A stretch of 33,954 nt of DNA, taken from assembly GCA_964480825.1 (NCBI GenBank), contig CAYZRJ010000003.1, positions 1 through 33,954 on the forward strand, written 5' to 3'. Source of the DNA: CAYZRJ01 sp964480825 (GTDB lineage: Bacteria > Patescibacteriota > WWE3 > UBA101185 > UBA10185). Below, piece after piece: positions 15,463 to 23,827 of the stretch. The notes beneath the pieces are model-generated. The model was not told the origin of the DNA and did no database searches. It saw only the letters and a list, made by a program, of their open reading frames with translations. Positions within the stretch are counted from its first letter, which is position 1. The number at the start of each line of letters is the position of its first letter. Position numbers and translations under genes: made by a program.

Positions 15463-17253
15463 CTATCTAGTAGGAATAGACGGATCTTTATCGGGGGGCA
15501 GGTTATAAAATTTAACTAAATCGGTTGCAATATCCATCCACATGGGAGCCGCGGTCTCTGAGGCAAAAACACTGGCACTTGGTTCTTGAAGCTTAATGAT
15601 CATCGTAAATTTCTTGCTACCGACCAAAAAACCGACAAAACTGGCGTTTGTTTTATTGAGATCATATTTGCCGTCAATCGGTATTTGCGCGGTTCCTGTT
15701 TTTCCCGCCACTTTATAATTTTTTAATATGAAAAATTGGGCTTCTCCGCCTTCAGCGGCTTTTTGCAACATCCCAACCATTATGTCAGAAGTTTCTTTAG
15801 TAATTACGCGGCGAACTACTCTTGTCGGCATATCTATAAACTTACCGTTGTCCACGATTCTTGAAACAATTTTCGGTTGGAGCAAAAAGCCTCCGTTTGC
15901 CAAAACGTTGAACGCGTTTAACATCTGTAAAGGTGTAGCTGATATTCCCTGCCCAAATGAGATGTTTGCTAAATCAATGTCTGTCCAACTGTCATAATTT
16001 CTTAAAATACCGGAATCCTCTCCTTCAAGTTCAATGTTTGTACGAACACCTAAACCAAAATCCGAAAAATACTTGTAAATATTTTTACTGCCGACCTGAT
16101 GACCTACCCAAGCCGCGCCGATATTATTAGATTTTTGCAAAAGCTGAACAATATTTAACACTCCGTAGTGTTTTCCGTCCCAATTGTCTATCCACGCGCC
16201 CGAGTAATTTACCGGCCCGCCGTCCAAATAAGTCGTTTCTGCAGTTACTACTCCTAAATCAATCGCTGTCGCTACGGTTAACGGTTTTACTATAGAGCCC
16301 GGCTCGTAAGTTTCGGCAATAGCTACGTTTCTTCTTTCAATTGTTTTTCGTTGGTCATTAAATAACGAAGGTGAAAAGGTAGGATAATTCGCCATCGCAA
16401 TGACACTGCCCGTAAAAGGATCCATGATTATTACCGAACCGGATTTTGCATCGTATTTTTCGACTCCGGCTTTTAGTTTTTGTTCAACCATGTACTGAAC
16501 TGCTCTGTCTATTGTCAAATATATCGTACTGCCCTCAATCGCCTCGGTCTTTTTTGATCCGCCGATTAATATAGGGATTCCCCGAGCGTCAATTTCCTCT
16601 AATAAACGACCTTTTCGTCCGCGCAAATCTTCGTTAAAACTTCCTTCAATGCCAAAATAACCTTTGTTTTCTCCCTTATCATCGCTGGCTACAAATCCAA
16701 GGATATGCGCGGCCAAAGTATTTTCGGGATAAAATCTAATCGGTTCAACTTCAAAACCGATTCCGACAAGATTTAATTTAACAAGTTCATCTCTTTGTTC
16801 CGGACTTACCCGGCGTTCTAGCGATACCCATAATAAATCTTTGGATAATAATTCAAAATATTTTGCCCGAAGTTTTTCTTTTATCGCCTCTATACTTTCA
16901 GCGCTATCGCTGCTCTCTTGAACAAGTTCCCAATGTTTAATTTTTGAAAAATACTCAGCCAAATCGAGTGCGAGCTTTGAAGCGTCCTTAGTTTTTTGAG
17001 GGTCGCCGTAAAGTAAATAGTAACTCTGTGTACCTGCAAGCAAATGACTGTCTGACGTATAAATATCTCCGCGCATAGCAGGAATCTCATACTGCCCCCA
17101 ATGCTGATCATTTGCCGCAAATGCATATTTAGCATGCTCTATAACCTGAATTTGAAAAAGTCTCAAAACAACAATTCCAAACGCAAAGCAAAAAAATATT
17201 TTTATTACTTCGATGGCCACATCCCGCGGTGCTTTTTTTAGCCTGGAGTTCAT
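15463..17253 (-). CDS. ftsI: Penicillin-binding transpeptidase, FtsI/PBP2 family
   Basis: A class B penicillin-binding protein of 596 aa that crosslinks septal peptidoglycan. Residues ~13-35 form one membrane anchor. A dimerisation domain with MRGDIYTSD and a DARGIPI stretch follows, then the transpeptidase with the active Ser in SIVK (S320-K323), SNN (375-377) and KTG (518-520). Order, spacing and length are all normal. It lies 11 nt after the FtsL-like gene in the order mraZ-rsmH-ftsL-ftsI, which supports FtsI over the elongation paralogue. The mur genes that usually follow are absent; yraN comes next. Confidence 0.92.
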   Translation of the reverse strand: MNSRLKKAPRDVAIEVIKIFFCFAFGIVVLRLFQIQVIEHAKYAFAANDQHWGQYEIPAMRGDIYTSDSHLLAGTQSYYLLYGDPQKTKDASKLALDLAEYFSKIKHWELVQESSDSAESIEAIKEKLRAKYFELLSKDLLWVSLERRVSPEQRDELVKLNLVGIGFEVEPIRFYPENTLAAHILGFVASDDKGENKGYFGIEGSFNEDLRGRKGRLLEEIDARGIPILIGGSKKTEAIEGSTIYLTIDRAVQYMVEQKLKAGVEKYDAKSGSVIIMDPFTGSVIAMANYPTFSPSLFNDQRKTIERRNVAIAETYEPGSIVKPLTVATAIDLGVVTAETTYLDGGPVNYSGAWIDNWDGKHYGVLNIVQLLQKSNNIGAAWVGHQVGSKNIYKYFSDFGLGVRTNIELEGEDSGILRNYDSWTDIDLANISFGQGISATPLQMLNAFNVLANGGFLLQPKIVSRIVDNGKFIDMPTRVVRRVITKETSDIMVGMLQKAAEGGEAQFFILKNYKVAGKTGTAQIPIDGKYDLNKTNASFVGFLVGSKKFTMIIKLQEPSASVFASETAAPMWMDIATDLVKFYNLPPDKDPSIPTR

Positions 17254-17264
17254 ATTAAATTAAC

Positions 17265-17603
17265 TTACCTTGTAAGAGTGGTGAAAGCAAGAGGAGGTGA
17301 GATCGTTACATCCAGGGATAATAAAAACCCACTCATTGGCGCAAATCCCTGTTGTTTTGCTACTTCTTCTACATAAGCGATAGAAGAAATTTGTAAATCG
17401 TCGTATTTTAAGCGCGAAACTTGTTGTTGAAGATCCTGCTTGATTACAAATAAATCCTGCAACTCCACGTTTTTTGCGGCAGACTGTCCGGCAAAAAATA
17501 GCCGAGCTAAAAAGCTTATGACAAAAAGGGAAGCGGTTATAGTTAAAAGGGTTTTTTCGCGGCTGTTTACTTTATTGGCAGTTAGTATTTTTCTTTTTAC
17601 CAT
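17265..17603 (-). CDS. ftsL: FtsL-like small division protein
   Basis: A 112-aa protein with a basic N-terminus, one membrane segment (LTITASLFVISFLARLFFAG, from about residue 20) and a following heptad-like stretch (VIKQDLQQQVSRLKYDDLQI). This is the plan of FtsL/DivIC, the divisome scaffold partner of FtsI. FtsL is poorly conserved, so the call rests mainly on topology, size and its place between rsmH and ftsI. ATG at 17603 is chosen: it follows the rsmH stop by one base (TAA-A-ATG). The alternative start at 17627 is TTG and lies inside rsmH. Confidence 0.75.
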   Translation of the reverse strand: MVKRKILTANKVNSREKTLLTITASLFVISFLARLFFAGQSAAKNVELQDLFVIKQDLQQQVSRLKYDDLQISSIAYVEEVAKQQGFAPMSGFLLSLDVTISPPLAFTTLTR

Positions 17604-17604
17604 T

Positions 17605-18492
17605 TTATTTCTCAAAAACTTTTTCAAAAACCCTTAGTTTTGCGCTACGTGCTCTCACGTTTTCTTTTATCTCGTCGTTCGAAGGTGTAAGCGGTTTTTT
17701 CGTAACGAACTTTATTGTGGACTGCGCGCTGTGGCCAAATTTCTTGACCAGCTCATCTTCTTTAGAATGGAAACTTATTACAACCATTCTTGATCCAGGC
17801 AGCAAAAGGCGCGCAGCCCGAGGCAATGACTCTGTCAGATTAACAAGCTCGTCGTTTACAGCGATTCTTAACGCCTGAAACGTTCTTGTTGCAGGATGTA
17901 TCCTGCCGTGCTCGTAACCTGAAGGAGATGCAGACGCTAGAATTTTAGCCAGCTGTTTAGACGTCTGAATCTTCTTCAAATTGCGATTTTCAATGATTGC
18001 TTTGGCAAACCTACGCGCTAATTTCTCGTCCGAGTAATCAAAAATGAGCTTTGTAAGTTGATCTTCGTTTAGAAACGCTATCAAATCCGCGGCGCTTACT
18101 CCCATTGTTGAGTCAAGCCGCATGTCCAAAGGTTCATCAGATAAAAAACTTAATCCTTTTTCATCTTTGTCCAACTGGGTCGAGCTATATCCAAGGTCAT
18201 ACACAATCCCATGAACTTTTGAAAAGCCGTTTTTCTGAGCAATCTCATCTATATTTTTAAAGTTCCCAAGTACACCGACAAAATTATCTTCAAGGTTAAG
18301 GTCTTTAATTCGCTGCGAGGCTCTTATTAAAGTTTTTTCATCGTAATCGATGCCTAAAACTTTTCCGCCATTTTGTAAAATACCCACACTGTGTCCCCCA
18401 TCACCTGTCGTTGTGTCAATGTATAAATTGTCTTTTTCTATATTTAAATGTGCAATTGTCTCTGCCAACATGACGGATTTGTGAAACGTCAT
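17605..18492 (-). CDS. rsmH: 16S rRNA (cytosine-1402-N4)-methyltransferase
   Basis: RsmH (MraW) methylates C1402 of 16S rRNA in the decoding centre using S-adenosylmethionine. The 295-aa protein begins HKSVMLAETIAHL and has the SAM-binding TTTGDGGHS (usually ATLGxGGHS), VLGIDYDEKTL, VHGIVYDLGYSSTQLD (family DLGVSSxQLD), FLSDEPLDMRLD, GRIHPATRTFQALRIAVNDEL and VISFHSKEDELVK. Its ATG overlaps the mraZ TGA (ATGA), so the two are translationally coupled. Normal length and highly conserved motifs make this secure. Confidence 0.95.
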   Translation of the reverse strand: MTFHKSVMLAETIAHLNIEKDNLYIDTTTGDGGHSVGILQNGGKVLGIDYDEKTLIRASQRIKDLNLEDNFVGVLGNFKNIDEIAQKNGFSKVHGIVYDLGYSSTQLDKDEKGLSFLSDEPLDMRLDSTMGVSAADLIAFLNEDQLTKLIFDYSDEKLARRFAKAIIENRNLKKIQTSKQLAKILASASPSGYEHGRIHPATRTFQALRIAVNDELVNLTESLPRAARLLLPGSRMVVISFHSKEDELVKKFGHSAQSTIKFVTKKPLTPSNDEIKENVRARSAKLRVFEKVFEK

Positions 18493-18899
18493 TTGGACAA
18501 TTCGGCAGAAATTTTATCCAAATGCGTCTGCCAAAAATCTAAATCCCAAATTTCGATGTGGTCACCTGCACCAATTACTGCGGTTTTTTTATCTATTCCC
18601 GCGTAGTCTTTAAGGTTATTTGGCAGTACTAAACGCCCCTGAGTGTCTATACCGGTTTCGGTAGCACTTGCGTACATGTAACGCTTAATATCCCTTGTTT
18701 TGAGGTCTGTGATGGGGCTTTCAACCTGCTTTTCGGCCTCTATTACCCAATCTTCTTTTGCGTAAACAAAGATACATTTTTCAAAACCTCTGGAGATGAT
18801 AACCTCATCTCCCGCTATTTGATCGCGAAGCTTCTTGGGCAATGCTATGCGTGACCCTTCGGTCATATTCGGCTGGTACTCGCCCAGAAACATTCTCAT
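18489..18899 (-). CDS. mraZ: MraZ transcriptional regulator
   Basis: MraZ is a double-AbrB-fold DNA-binding protein that forms rings and represses its own division operon. Two swapped-hairpin repeats are visible: MTEGSRIALPKKLRDQI and TETGIDTQGRLVLPNNLKDY. The length of 136 aa is typical. The start may be the ATG at 18899 or, matching most MraZ proteins (MFLGEY...), the ATG at 18893; no Shine-Dalgarno sequence decides. It is the first gene of the division run and has repeated TGG boxes upstream that fit autoregulation. Confidence 0.93.
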   Translation of the reverse strand: MRMFLGEYQPNMTEGSRIALPKKLRDQIAGDEVIISRGFEKCIFVYAKEDWVIEAEKQVESPITDLKTRDIKRYMYASATETGIDTQGRLVLPNNLKDYAGIDKKTAVIGAGDHIEIWDLDFWQTHLDKISAELSK

Positions 18900-18922
18900 A
18901 TAGTTTTATCTTTATAGTGTTT

Positions 18923-18976
18923 CACCATTCGTCACCACTATGTATCCAATATCCACCATTAAATCTCCAGTGTCAA
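18923..18976 (-). promoter_or_regulatory. mraZ promoter with MraZ-box direct repeats
   Basis: On the minus strand TTGACA (18971-18976) is followed after 17 nt by GATATT (18948-18953). Overlapping and following it are four direct repeats on a helical period: TGGTG (18954-18958), TGGAT (18944-18948), TGGTG (18933-18937) and TGGTG (18923-18927), spaced 10, 11 and 10 nt. MraZ is known to bind TGG-type direct repeats with about 10-bp period ahead of its own gene, so these are probably its operator. A second -10-like TATAAA nearer the start cannot be excluded. Confidence 0.65.
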
Positions 18977-18980
18977 CACA

Positions 18981-19005
18981 AAAAATACCCGAAAGTTCGG
19001 GTATT
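18981..19005 (-). terminator. Intrinsic terminator after glyS
   Basis: On the minus strand AATACCCGA-ACT-TTCGGGTATT is followed directly by a run of T residues. It ends the glyS transcript just before the mraZ promoter. Confidence 0.85.
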
Positions 19006-19029
19006 ACCTAGATATCTGGATATTTTGCG

Positions 19030-20376
19030 CTATTTGATGGTTTTAATAAGATCGCTGATGTTTACGCGCATTTGTACCGCCGTATCGCGATTCCTAATGG
19101 TTACTGTATCGTCTTCGAGCGTTTGGTAATCAATTGTTATACAACTTGGAGTACCGATCTCATCTTGGGCATAATATCTTTTACCAATGTTTCCTCTGTC
19201 ATCCCAGGCAGTGTACAGGCCCGCTTTAACCAACATTTCGTAAACTTCCCGAGCTTTTGTGGTTATTTCTTCTTTGTTTCGTACTAACGGAAACACTGCA
19301 GCTTTAAACGGAGCAATTCGTTTGTCTAATTTTAGTATTACTCTATCGCCGTCTTCAACATAAGAATCAATTAATAAAACAAACAGTAAGCGCGATAATC
19401 CAATTGAGTACTCAACGACATGCGGGATGTAAGCTTCGTTAGTTTCTTCATCTTTGTAGGTAAAATCTGTGTTCGAAAACTCCCCATGTCTTTTTAAATC
19501 CCAGTCGCCTCGGTAGTGAATACCTTGAAATTCTTTCCAACCCCAAGGGAAATCGTATTCTAAATCGGTTGCAACTTTATTGTAGTGAGCTCTTTCTTTA
19601 AATTCTTGATCGCGTAATCTTATTTTATCTTTATTTATGCCCAGCCCCAGTAACCAATCAACCGTCCAGGTTTTAAACTTTTCAAATTGAGAGGTGGCCT
19701 CGTTTGGTCCTAAAAATACCTCTAATTCCATCTGCTCAAATTCACGGGTGCGGTAAAAAAACGGACCCACTTTAATTTCGTTTCTAAAAGCTTTACCGAT
19801 TTGAGCAATGCCAAAAGGCAGTTTCATTCTCATCGAGTCTTTAACTAATTTGTAATTGTAAAAAATCGGTTGACAGGTTTCACCTCGCAAATAAGCGGTA
19901 ACTTTTTCGTTTTCAAGAGTACCTACTTGAACTTCAACCAAGTTATTAAATCTTTTTGCTTTCGAAAATTTATTTCCATCCACACTTTTTATTTTATTTT
20001 TTGTGATTATTTCGTCAATTTCTTCCGGAGTTGATCCGTCAACATTTGTACCAATCGCTTCTTCTATAACGTGGTCTGCACGATATCTTTTGCGCGTAAC
20101 TAAATCCTCAATCATTACATCGGCAAATGACGCAACATGGCCGCTTGCTTCCCATACTCGGGGGTGCGAAATTATTGCTCCGTCTAGCCCAACTATATTG
20201 GTTTGGCGGTGAACAAATTCTTCCCACCATAGGTTTCGTAAGTTTTTGAGCATCTCCGCACCCAAAGGACCGAAATCGTAAGTTGCTTCCCAACCACCGT
20301 AAATCTCGGACGACGGAAAAACAAATCCCCGTCTTTTGCAAAGTGAAATTAGCTTTTGAATGTCTATATTTGCCAT
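19030..20376 (-). CDS. glyS: Glycyl-tRNA synthetase, dimeric class II type
   Basis: Charges tRNA-Gly. This is the single-chain dimeric form, not the alpha/beta tetramer. The 448-aa protein opens with LCKRRGFVFPSSEIYGGWEATYDFGPLGAEML and has the class II motif 2 region (FRNEIKVGPFFYRTREFEQMELEVF), motif 3 (PHVVEYSIGLSRLLFVLL), and the C-terminal anticodon-binding domain (PFKAAVFPLV...GNIGKRYYAQDEIGTPSCITID). The length matches bacterial members. It has its own promoter inside the 3' end of recO and a terminator downstream. Confidence 0.95.
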   Translation of the reverse strand: MANIDIQKLISLCKRRGFVFPSSEIYGGWEATYDFGPLGAEMLKNLRNLWWEEFVHRQTNIVGLDGAIISHPRVWEASGHVASFADVMIEDLVTRKRYRADHVIEEAIGTNVDGSTPEEIDEIITKNKIKSVDGNKFSKAKRFNNLVEVQVGTLENEKVTAYLRGETCQPIFYNYKLVKDSMRMKLPFGIAQIGKAFRNEIKVGPFFYRTREFEQMELEVFLGPNEATSQFEKFKTWTVDWLLGLGINKDKIRLRDQEFKERAHYNKVATDLEYDFPWGWKEFQGIHYRGDWDLKRHGEFSNTDFTYKDEETNEAYIPHVVEYSIGLSRLLFVLLIDSYVEDGDRVILKLDKRIAPFKAAVFPLVRNKEEITTKAREVYEMLVKAGLYTAWDDRGNIGKRYYAQDEIGTPSCITIDYQTLEDDTVTIRNRDTAVQMRVNISDLIKTIK

Positions 20377-20385
20377 ACTTTATAC

Positions 20386-20414
20386 AGTATATCTCACTCA
20401 ACGGATTTGACCAA
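20386..20414 (-). promoter_or_regulatory. Possible glyS promoter
   Basis: TTGGTC (20409-20414), 17-nt spacer, TATACT (20386-20391), then 9 nt to the ATG at 20376. The implied leader is only 2-3 nt. The -35 is poor, so read-through from recO may also contribute. Confidence 0.4.
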
Positions 20415-21149
20415 AAAAGAATTAAGCTTGGGAAATCGCGCGTTGGCCTCAACCATATGCTTAAGATGCAACTTTAATATCTTGTCCACCTGTTTAACGT
20501 ATTTTTCTTCATACTCAAATATTTTTGCCAAATCTTTTTCGTATTTTAAATCGTAAAATAATTGTCCGGCTTTAATTTGTATCTCAACTCCACTGCCACT
20601 GCAGTTATTACAAATAAATCCGCCGTAATCTGAGTTAACTTTTACCGATTCCCAAGTTTTATCAAACTTGCGTTCACAAATTACACACTTATCAACCGTC
20701 AAACCAAATCCTAGTTTATCCAGCAGTCGGAACTCAAAAACATTTACAACAAGTTTGGCTTTACTCGGGTTTTTGGATAGTACTGTTAGTCCGGATTTTA
20801 ATAATGTAAAGATTTCTCCGGATTCGTGACCTGGTTCTAAAAAAATATCCACCAGTTCGCAAAAGTACATTCCTGCAAAAATAAAATCCAACGAATTTTT
20901 TAACTTAGAAAACGAGTTTATAACTTTAACCTCGTTTATTGAATAGTAGCCGCTTTTATCCTCGGTGAGGTTTAAAGATACTTGATTTAAAGTGTCCAGA
21001 CTTCCCGATCGTCTTGATGAAATCTTTCGCACGCCACGCGCAATTGCAGATGTCTTGCCTTTTTCTCGCGTGAGTAATGTATATATTCGATGCGAGTCTT
21101 TATAGTTTACGTTTTTAAGAACTATTGCCTCGATGTTAAAACGTTTCAT
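20394..21149 (-). CDS. recO: DNA repair protein RecO
   Basis: RecO helps load RecA on SSB-coated DNA in the RecFOR pathway. The 251-aa protein has the N-terminal OB fold (FNIEAIVLKNVNYKDSHRIYTLLTREKGK...ARGVRK), the helical middle (FAGMYFCELVDIFLEPG), and a C-terminal zinc module with CVICERK and CNNCSGSG. The ATG at 21149 is preferred over the adjacent TTG at 21152. It follows the DUF4012 gene by 11 nt and is probably on the same transcript, tying a repair gene to the glycan locus by position only. Confidence 0.9.
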   Translation of the reverse strand: MKRFNIEAIVLKNVNYKDSHRIYTLLTREKGKTSAIARGVRKISSRRSGSLDTLNQVSLNLTEDKSGYYSINEVKVINSFSKLKNSLDFIFAGMYFCELVDIFLEPGHESGEIFTLLKSGLTVLSKNPSKAKLVVNVFEFRLLDKLGFGLTVDKCVICERKFDKTWESVKVNSDYGGFICNNCSGSGVEIQIKAGQLFYDLKYEKDLAKIFEYEEKYVKQVDKILKLHLKHMVEANARFPKLNSFLVKSVE

Positions 21150-21160
21150 CAAAACCGCAC

Positions 21161-23104
21161 TTACCTAAGTTTAAAGTTAACAACAGTGTCTTTATCAAGT
21201 AGTATCTCTTGTTTTTTACCTGCAACATCAACGATATGGATTTCAGAGTCTATGCCTGCCTGTTTTTGAATTGTAAGAGAGTAGTTATCTCCGTTTACTT
21301 TTCCTGCCGGTAAGTAATATTTAAACTTGAGAGTTTTTGTTTCTCCCGGTGCGAGCTCAACATAGCCGGTGAAGTAAGTTTTGTTTAACTCCTGATCACT
21401 TGTTGTACCGTCTTCCGAACCGTCAACTGAAATAAATTGTGATCCCAACGGCGCATAGACACGGACCCAGTCTCTAAATCTTGCGGCAAACGGTGCAAAT
21501 TCCTCGGCCGGTTGGGTGTAGGTGTAATCAATTTGAACCGTTCGCACCCACTTGTCACCTTCTTTAACTAATACGTGTGTAACTTTTTTAGCGGTAAACC
21601 AATTGGTTTTATCTCCGCCAAGATTTGTCGAAATAACGGTTGAATAATCCCCGGGGGTATCGGCAATTATGCGCCCGGCAAAGTTATACTTTTCGACCAA
21701 AGCTTGTCCTTCTGCATCAAAAAGATAAACCAAAACATGTTTTCTTAAGGCTAAGTTAACGCTCTTATCAATTATCTTTGACCAAAGGTTTTTATCTGAT
21801 TGAAATACATTGATTAACATTGCTTCCATCAAATCTCCCAATACTTTTTTTCGATTTACTTGTTCTTTAAGCGCCAGTGACGCTATTTTCTCAAGTTCTA
21901 AAACGACATTATCTTTTGTGTAAGTAACACCGCTAATAGTGACCGAACCGGTTACTTCTAACAACTCTTTTACGACATTAGTATTTATGGCAATAATTCC
22001 GTCCACCGCTTTGATTTCATAAGGATCCAGCCTGCTCGCCAGATTATAAAACTTTAAGAACTGATCCATTGAAGTGATAAAGTCGGGCGATGCGTTCATG
22101 TCACGCGCATACCAACGTTCGACTTTTAAATATCTTGCGTATGCCGCCGGAGGATCCGGAAAGTCATAGGTGGCGTCAATAATATCCAAGGTGCGGTCTA
22201 TGCTATACATGTCTTTAGAAGAAAAATCAGATTGAAGTAAAGCATCACGAATCTTAAAGGTTGCGTAGTTGGTCATAAAACCTCCGGTAGGCCGCAATTC
22301 TTTATCGTTTTGCATAATTATCATATATCGTTTTTCCGGAGTACCTATACCCAATATTCTTGGGAATATTGTTAAAGCTTGTTTAATGTCAGGACCATAA
22401 CTGCCGACGTTAGATAAAGCACCCTTTACAAATTCTAAATTTTCTCTCAAAGGGTAACCTGCTAGTTTTTCAGGATATTTAGCGGTGTTAATTTGTTCAA
22501 ATTCTTTTCCGACTTTTGCTACTTTTTCTATAACCCCGTCCATTTGTCCCGCCACTTGAGGCATTAGTCTTACCCAGGATTGAAAAGCTTCCATTAAACC
22601 TTGTTCTTGCGGCAACTCTTGGGTTTCAGAAACTTTTAAACCTGCCGCATCCGCGAACGGCCTAACAATTTTGTCTATCTCGCGTAATGCGTCGCTGGTA
22701 TAATATCCAGCGTTTGCAAAATGGTCAGAGTCAGAATAAAATTCGCTCAGCTTAAACATTTTTATGTTCTTTGTCCAACCAAATCTTCTGTCTCTTTCTT
22801 CAATCAATGACTTAAGATCTTTGTCAAATTTGGTGAGGCTTTTATCTAAAGCGACTAAATCCCGATCGCCCAAATCCTTTGCTATTTTGGCACCATCTTC
22901 TTTAACAATGTTTACCGAAGACATCAATGCAAGAGCCGGATTTATAAAAACAACATACGTAAAAATTCCCAGTGCCAACACAAACAATAAAACTACTAAA
23001 CCGGTTGGTCCTAGTTTTTTTATGTTCTTAAAATCAAACTTAGTAAAAACTTTTGCGATCTTTGGAGACGTCGAATCCGAATTCCAAAATTTTGAATTAT
23101 TCAT
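21161..23104 (-). CDS. DUF4012 membrane-anchored protein
   Basis: A 647-aa protein with a cytoplasmic N-terminus of ~33 residues, one membrane segment (~34-57, LVVLLFVLALGIFTYVVFI), a helical stretch to ~250, and an extracellular DUF4012 core beginning with the hallmark NDKELRPTGGF (266-276), followed by YATFKIRDA and an IDAxYDFPDPP-like loop. The C-terminal ~150 residues look beta-rich (ELAPGETKTLKFKYYLPAG). DUF4012 proteins occur in exopolysaccharide loci; a role in handling or attaching glycan at the cell surface is a reasonable guess but is not established. It lies 43 nt downstream of the initiating sugar transferase, supporting a glycan link. Confidence 0.88.
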   Translation of the reverse strand: MNNSKFWNSDSTSPKIAKVFTKFDFKNIKKLGPTGLVVLLFVLALGIFTYVVFINPALALMSSVNIVKEDGAKIAKDLGDRDLVALDKSLTKFDKDLKSLIEERDRRFGWTKNIKMFKLSEFYSDSDHFANAGYYTSDALREIDKIVRPFADAAGLKVSETQELPQEQGLMEAFQSWVRLMPQVAGQMDGVIEKVAKVGKEFEQINTAKYPEKLAGYPLRENLEFVKGALSNVGSYGPDIKQALTIFPRILGIGTPEKRYMIIMQNDKELRPTGGFMTNYATFKIRDALLQSDFSSKDMYSIDRTLDIIDATYDFPDPPAAYARYLKVERWYARDMNASPDFITSMDQFLKFYNLASRLDPYEIKAVDGIIAINTNVVKELLEVTGSVTISGVTYTKDNVVLELEKIASLALKEQVNRKKVLGDLMEAMLINVFQSDKNLWSKIIDKSVNLALRKHVLVYLFDAEGQALVEKYNFAGRIIADTPGDYSTVISTNLGGDKTNWFTAKKVTHVLVKEGDKWVRTVQIDYTYTQPAEEFAPFAARFRDWVRVYAPLGSQFISVDGSEDGTTSDQELNKTYFTGYVELAPGETKTLKFKYYLPAGKVNGDNYSLTIQKQAGIDSEIHIVDVAGKKQEILLDKDTVVNFKLR

Positions 23105-23147
23105 ATTTTTTCACTTCAACTCTGTGACACATGGCCACGAATAAATA

Positions 23148-23783
23148 CTAAAACGCCCCTTTACCGGACAGAACTGCAAAAGGTGTTTTTAAGATGATTA
23201 GTAAATCATACAGTACAGACTTCTTTTTTGCATATGAAGCATCGAGCTTGACTCTATCTAAAAATCCGACTGAAGATCTACCCTCAGTCTGCCAAACACC
23301 GGTTATACCCGGTTTTACTGTGAGAGCAATGTCTAAATACTGCTTTGCTTCCGGAAATCTTACGACCTGCTCCTTTAACTCGAAACCGTAATAAGCTCTG
23401 TAACCGACCAAACTCATGTTTCCTAAAAGTACGTTAAAAAACTGAGGCATTTCATCAATGCTAAACTTTCTCATAAATTCAGCCCCTCTTATCCATCGGG
23501 GGTCGGGATCCAGCTTATAACCGTTTTCTTGATATTTTTGGTAGAGCTCGGGGTGATTTTTTAGCCATTCTTGAGCGTGTGGAATCATGGATCTGAATTT
23601 GTACATAGGAAACTCTTTACCGTCTTTTCCAACTCTTTCTATGGCTTCAAGAAAAATGGGCCCGCCCGGCGAAACAAGTTTGATCCATACAGCAGTAGCA
23701 AGCATTAACGGAGAAAATAAAATTACTCCCACCAGCCCGCCTAAAATGTCCAACGCTCTTTTTGTAAATGAATAAAAGTTCAT
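23148..23783 (-). CDS. Initiating sugar-phosphate transferase (polyprenyl glycosylphosphotransferase)
   Basis: Transfers a sugar-1-phosphate to undecaprenyl phosphate to start a surface glycan. The 211-aa protein is the short form with one N-terminal membrane helix (RALDILGGLVGVILFSPLML) and the conserved catalytic domain: GPIFLEAIERVGKDGKEF, YKFRSM, LRKFSIDEMPQFFNVLLGNM (here written FMRKFSIDEMPQ), SLVGYRA, KPGITGVWQTEGRSS. The Asp-Glu of SIDEMPQ is the usual catalytic pair. It has its own predicted promoter 14 nt upstream. It should define the first sugar of the polymer made by this locus; which sugar cannot be read from sequence. Confidence 0.92.
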   Translation of the reverse strand: MNFYSFTKRALDILGGLVGVILFSPLMLATAVWIKLVSPGGPIFLEAIERVGKDGKEFPMYKFRSMIPHAQEWLKNHPELYQKYQENGYKLDPDPRWIRGAEFMRKFSIDEMPQFFNVLLGNMSLVGYRAYYGFELKEQVVRFPEAKQYLDIALTVKPGITGVWQTEGRSSVGFLDRVKLDASYAKKKSVLYDLLIILKTPFAVLSGKGAF

Positions 23784-23797
23784 ATGCAGCGAGTTTC

Positions 23798-23827
23798 ATT
23801 ATACTATAGTCTCTTTATGTCTGTCAT
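23798..23827 (-). promoter_or_regulatory. Predicted promoter of the sugar transferase gene
   Basis: ATGACA (23822-23827), 18-nt spacer, TATAAT (23798-23803), then 14 nt to the ATG at 23783. It lies within the end of the upstream glycosyltransferase gene. No Shine-Dalgarno sequence follows. Confidence 0.55.
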
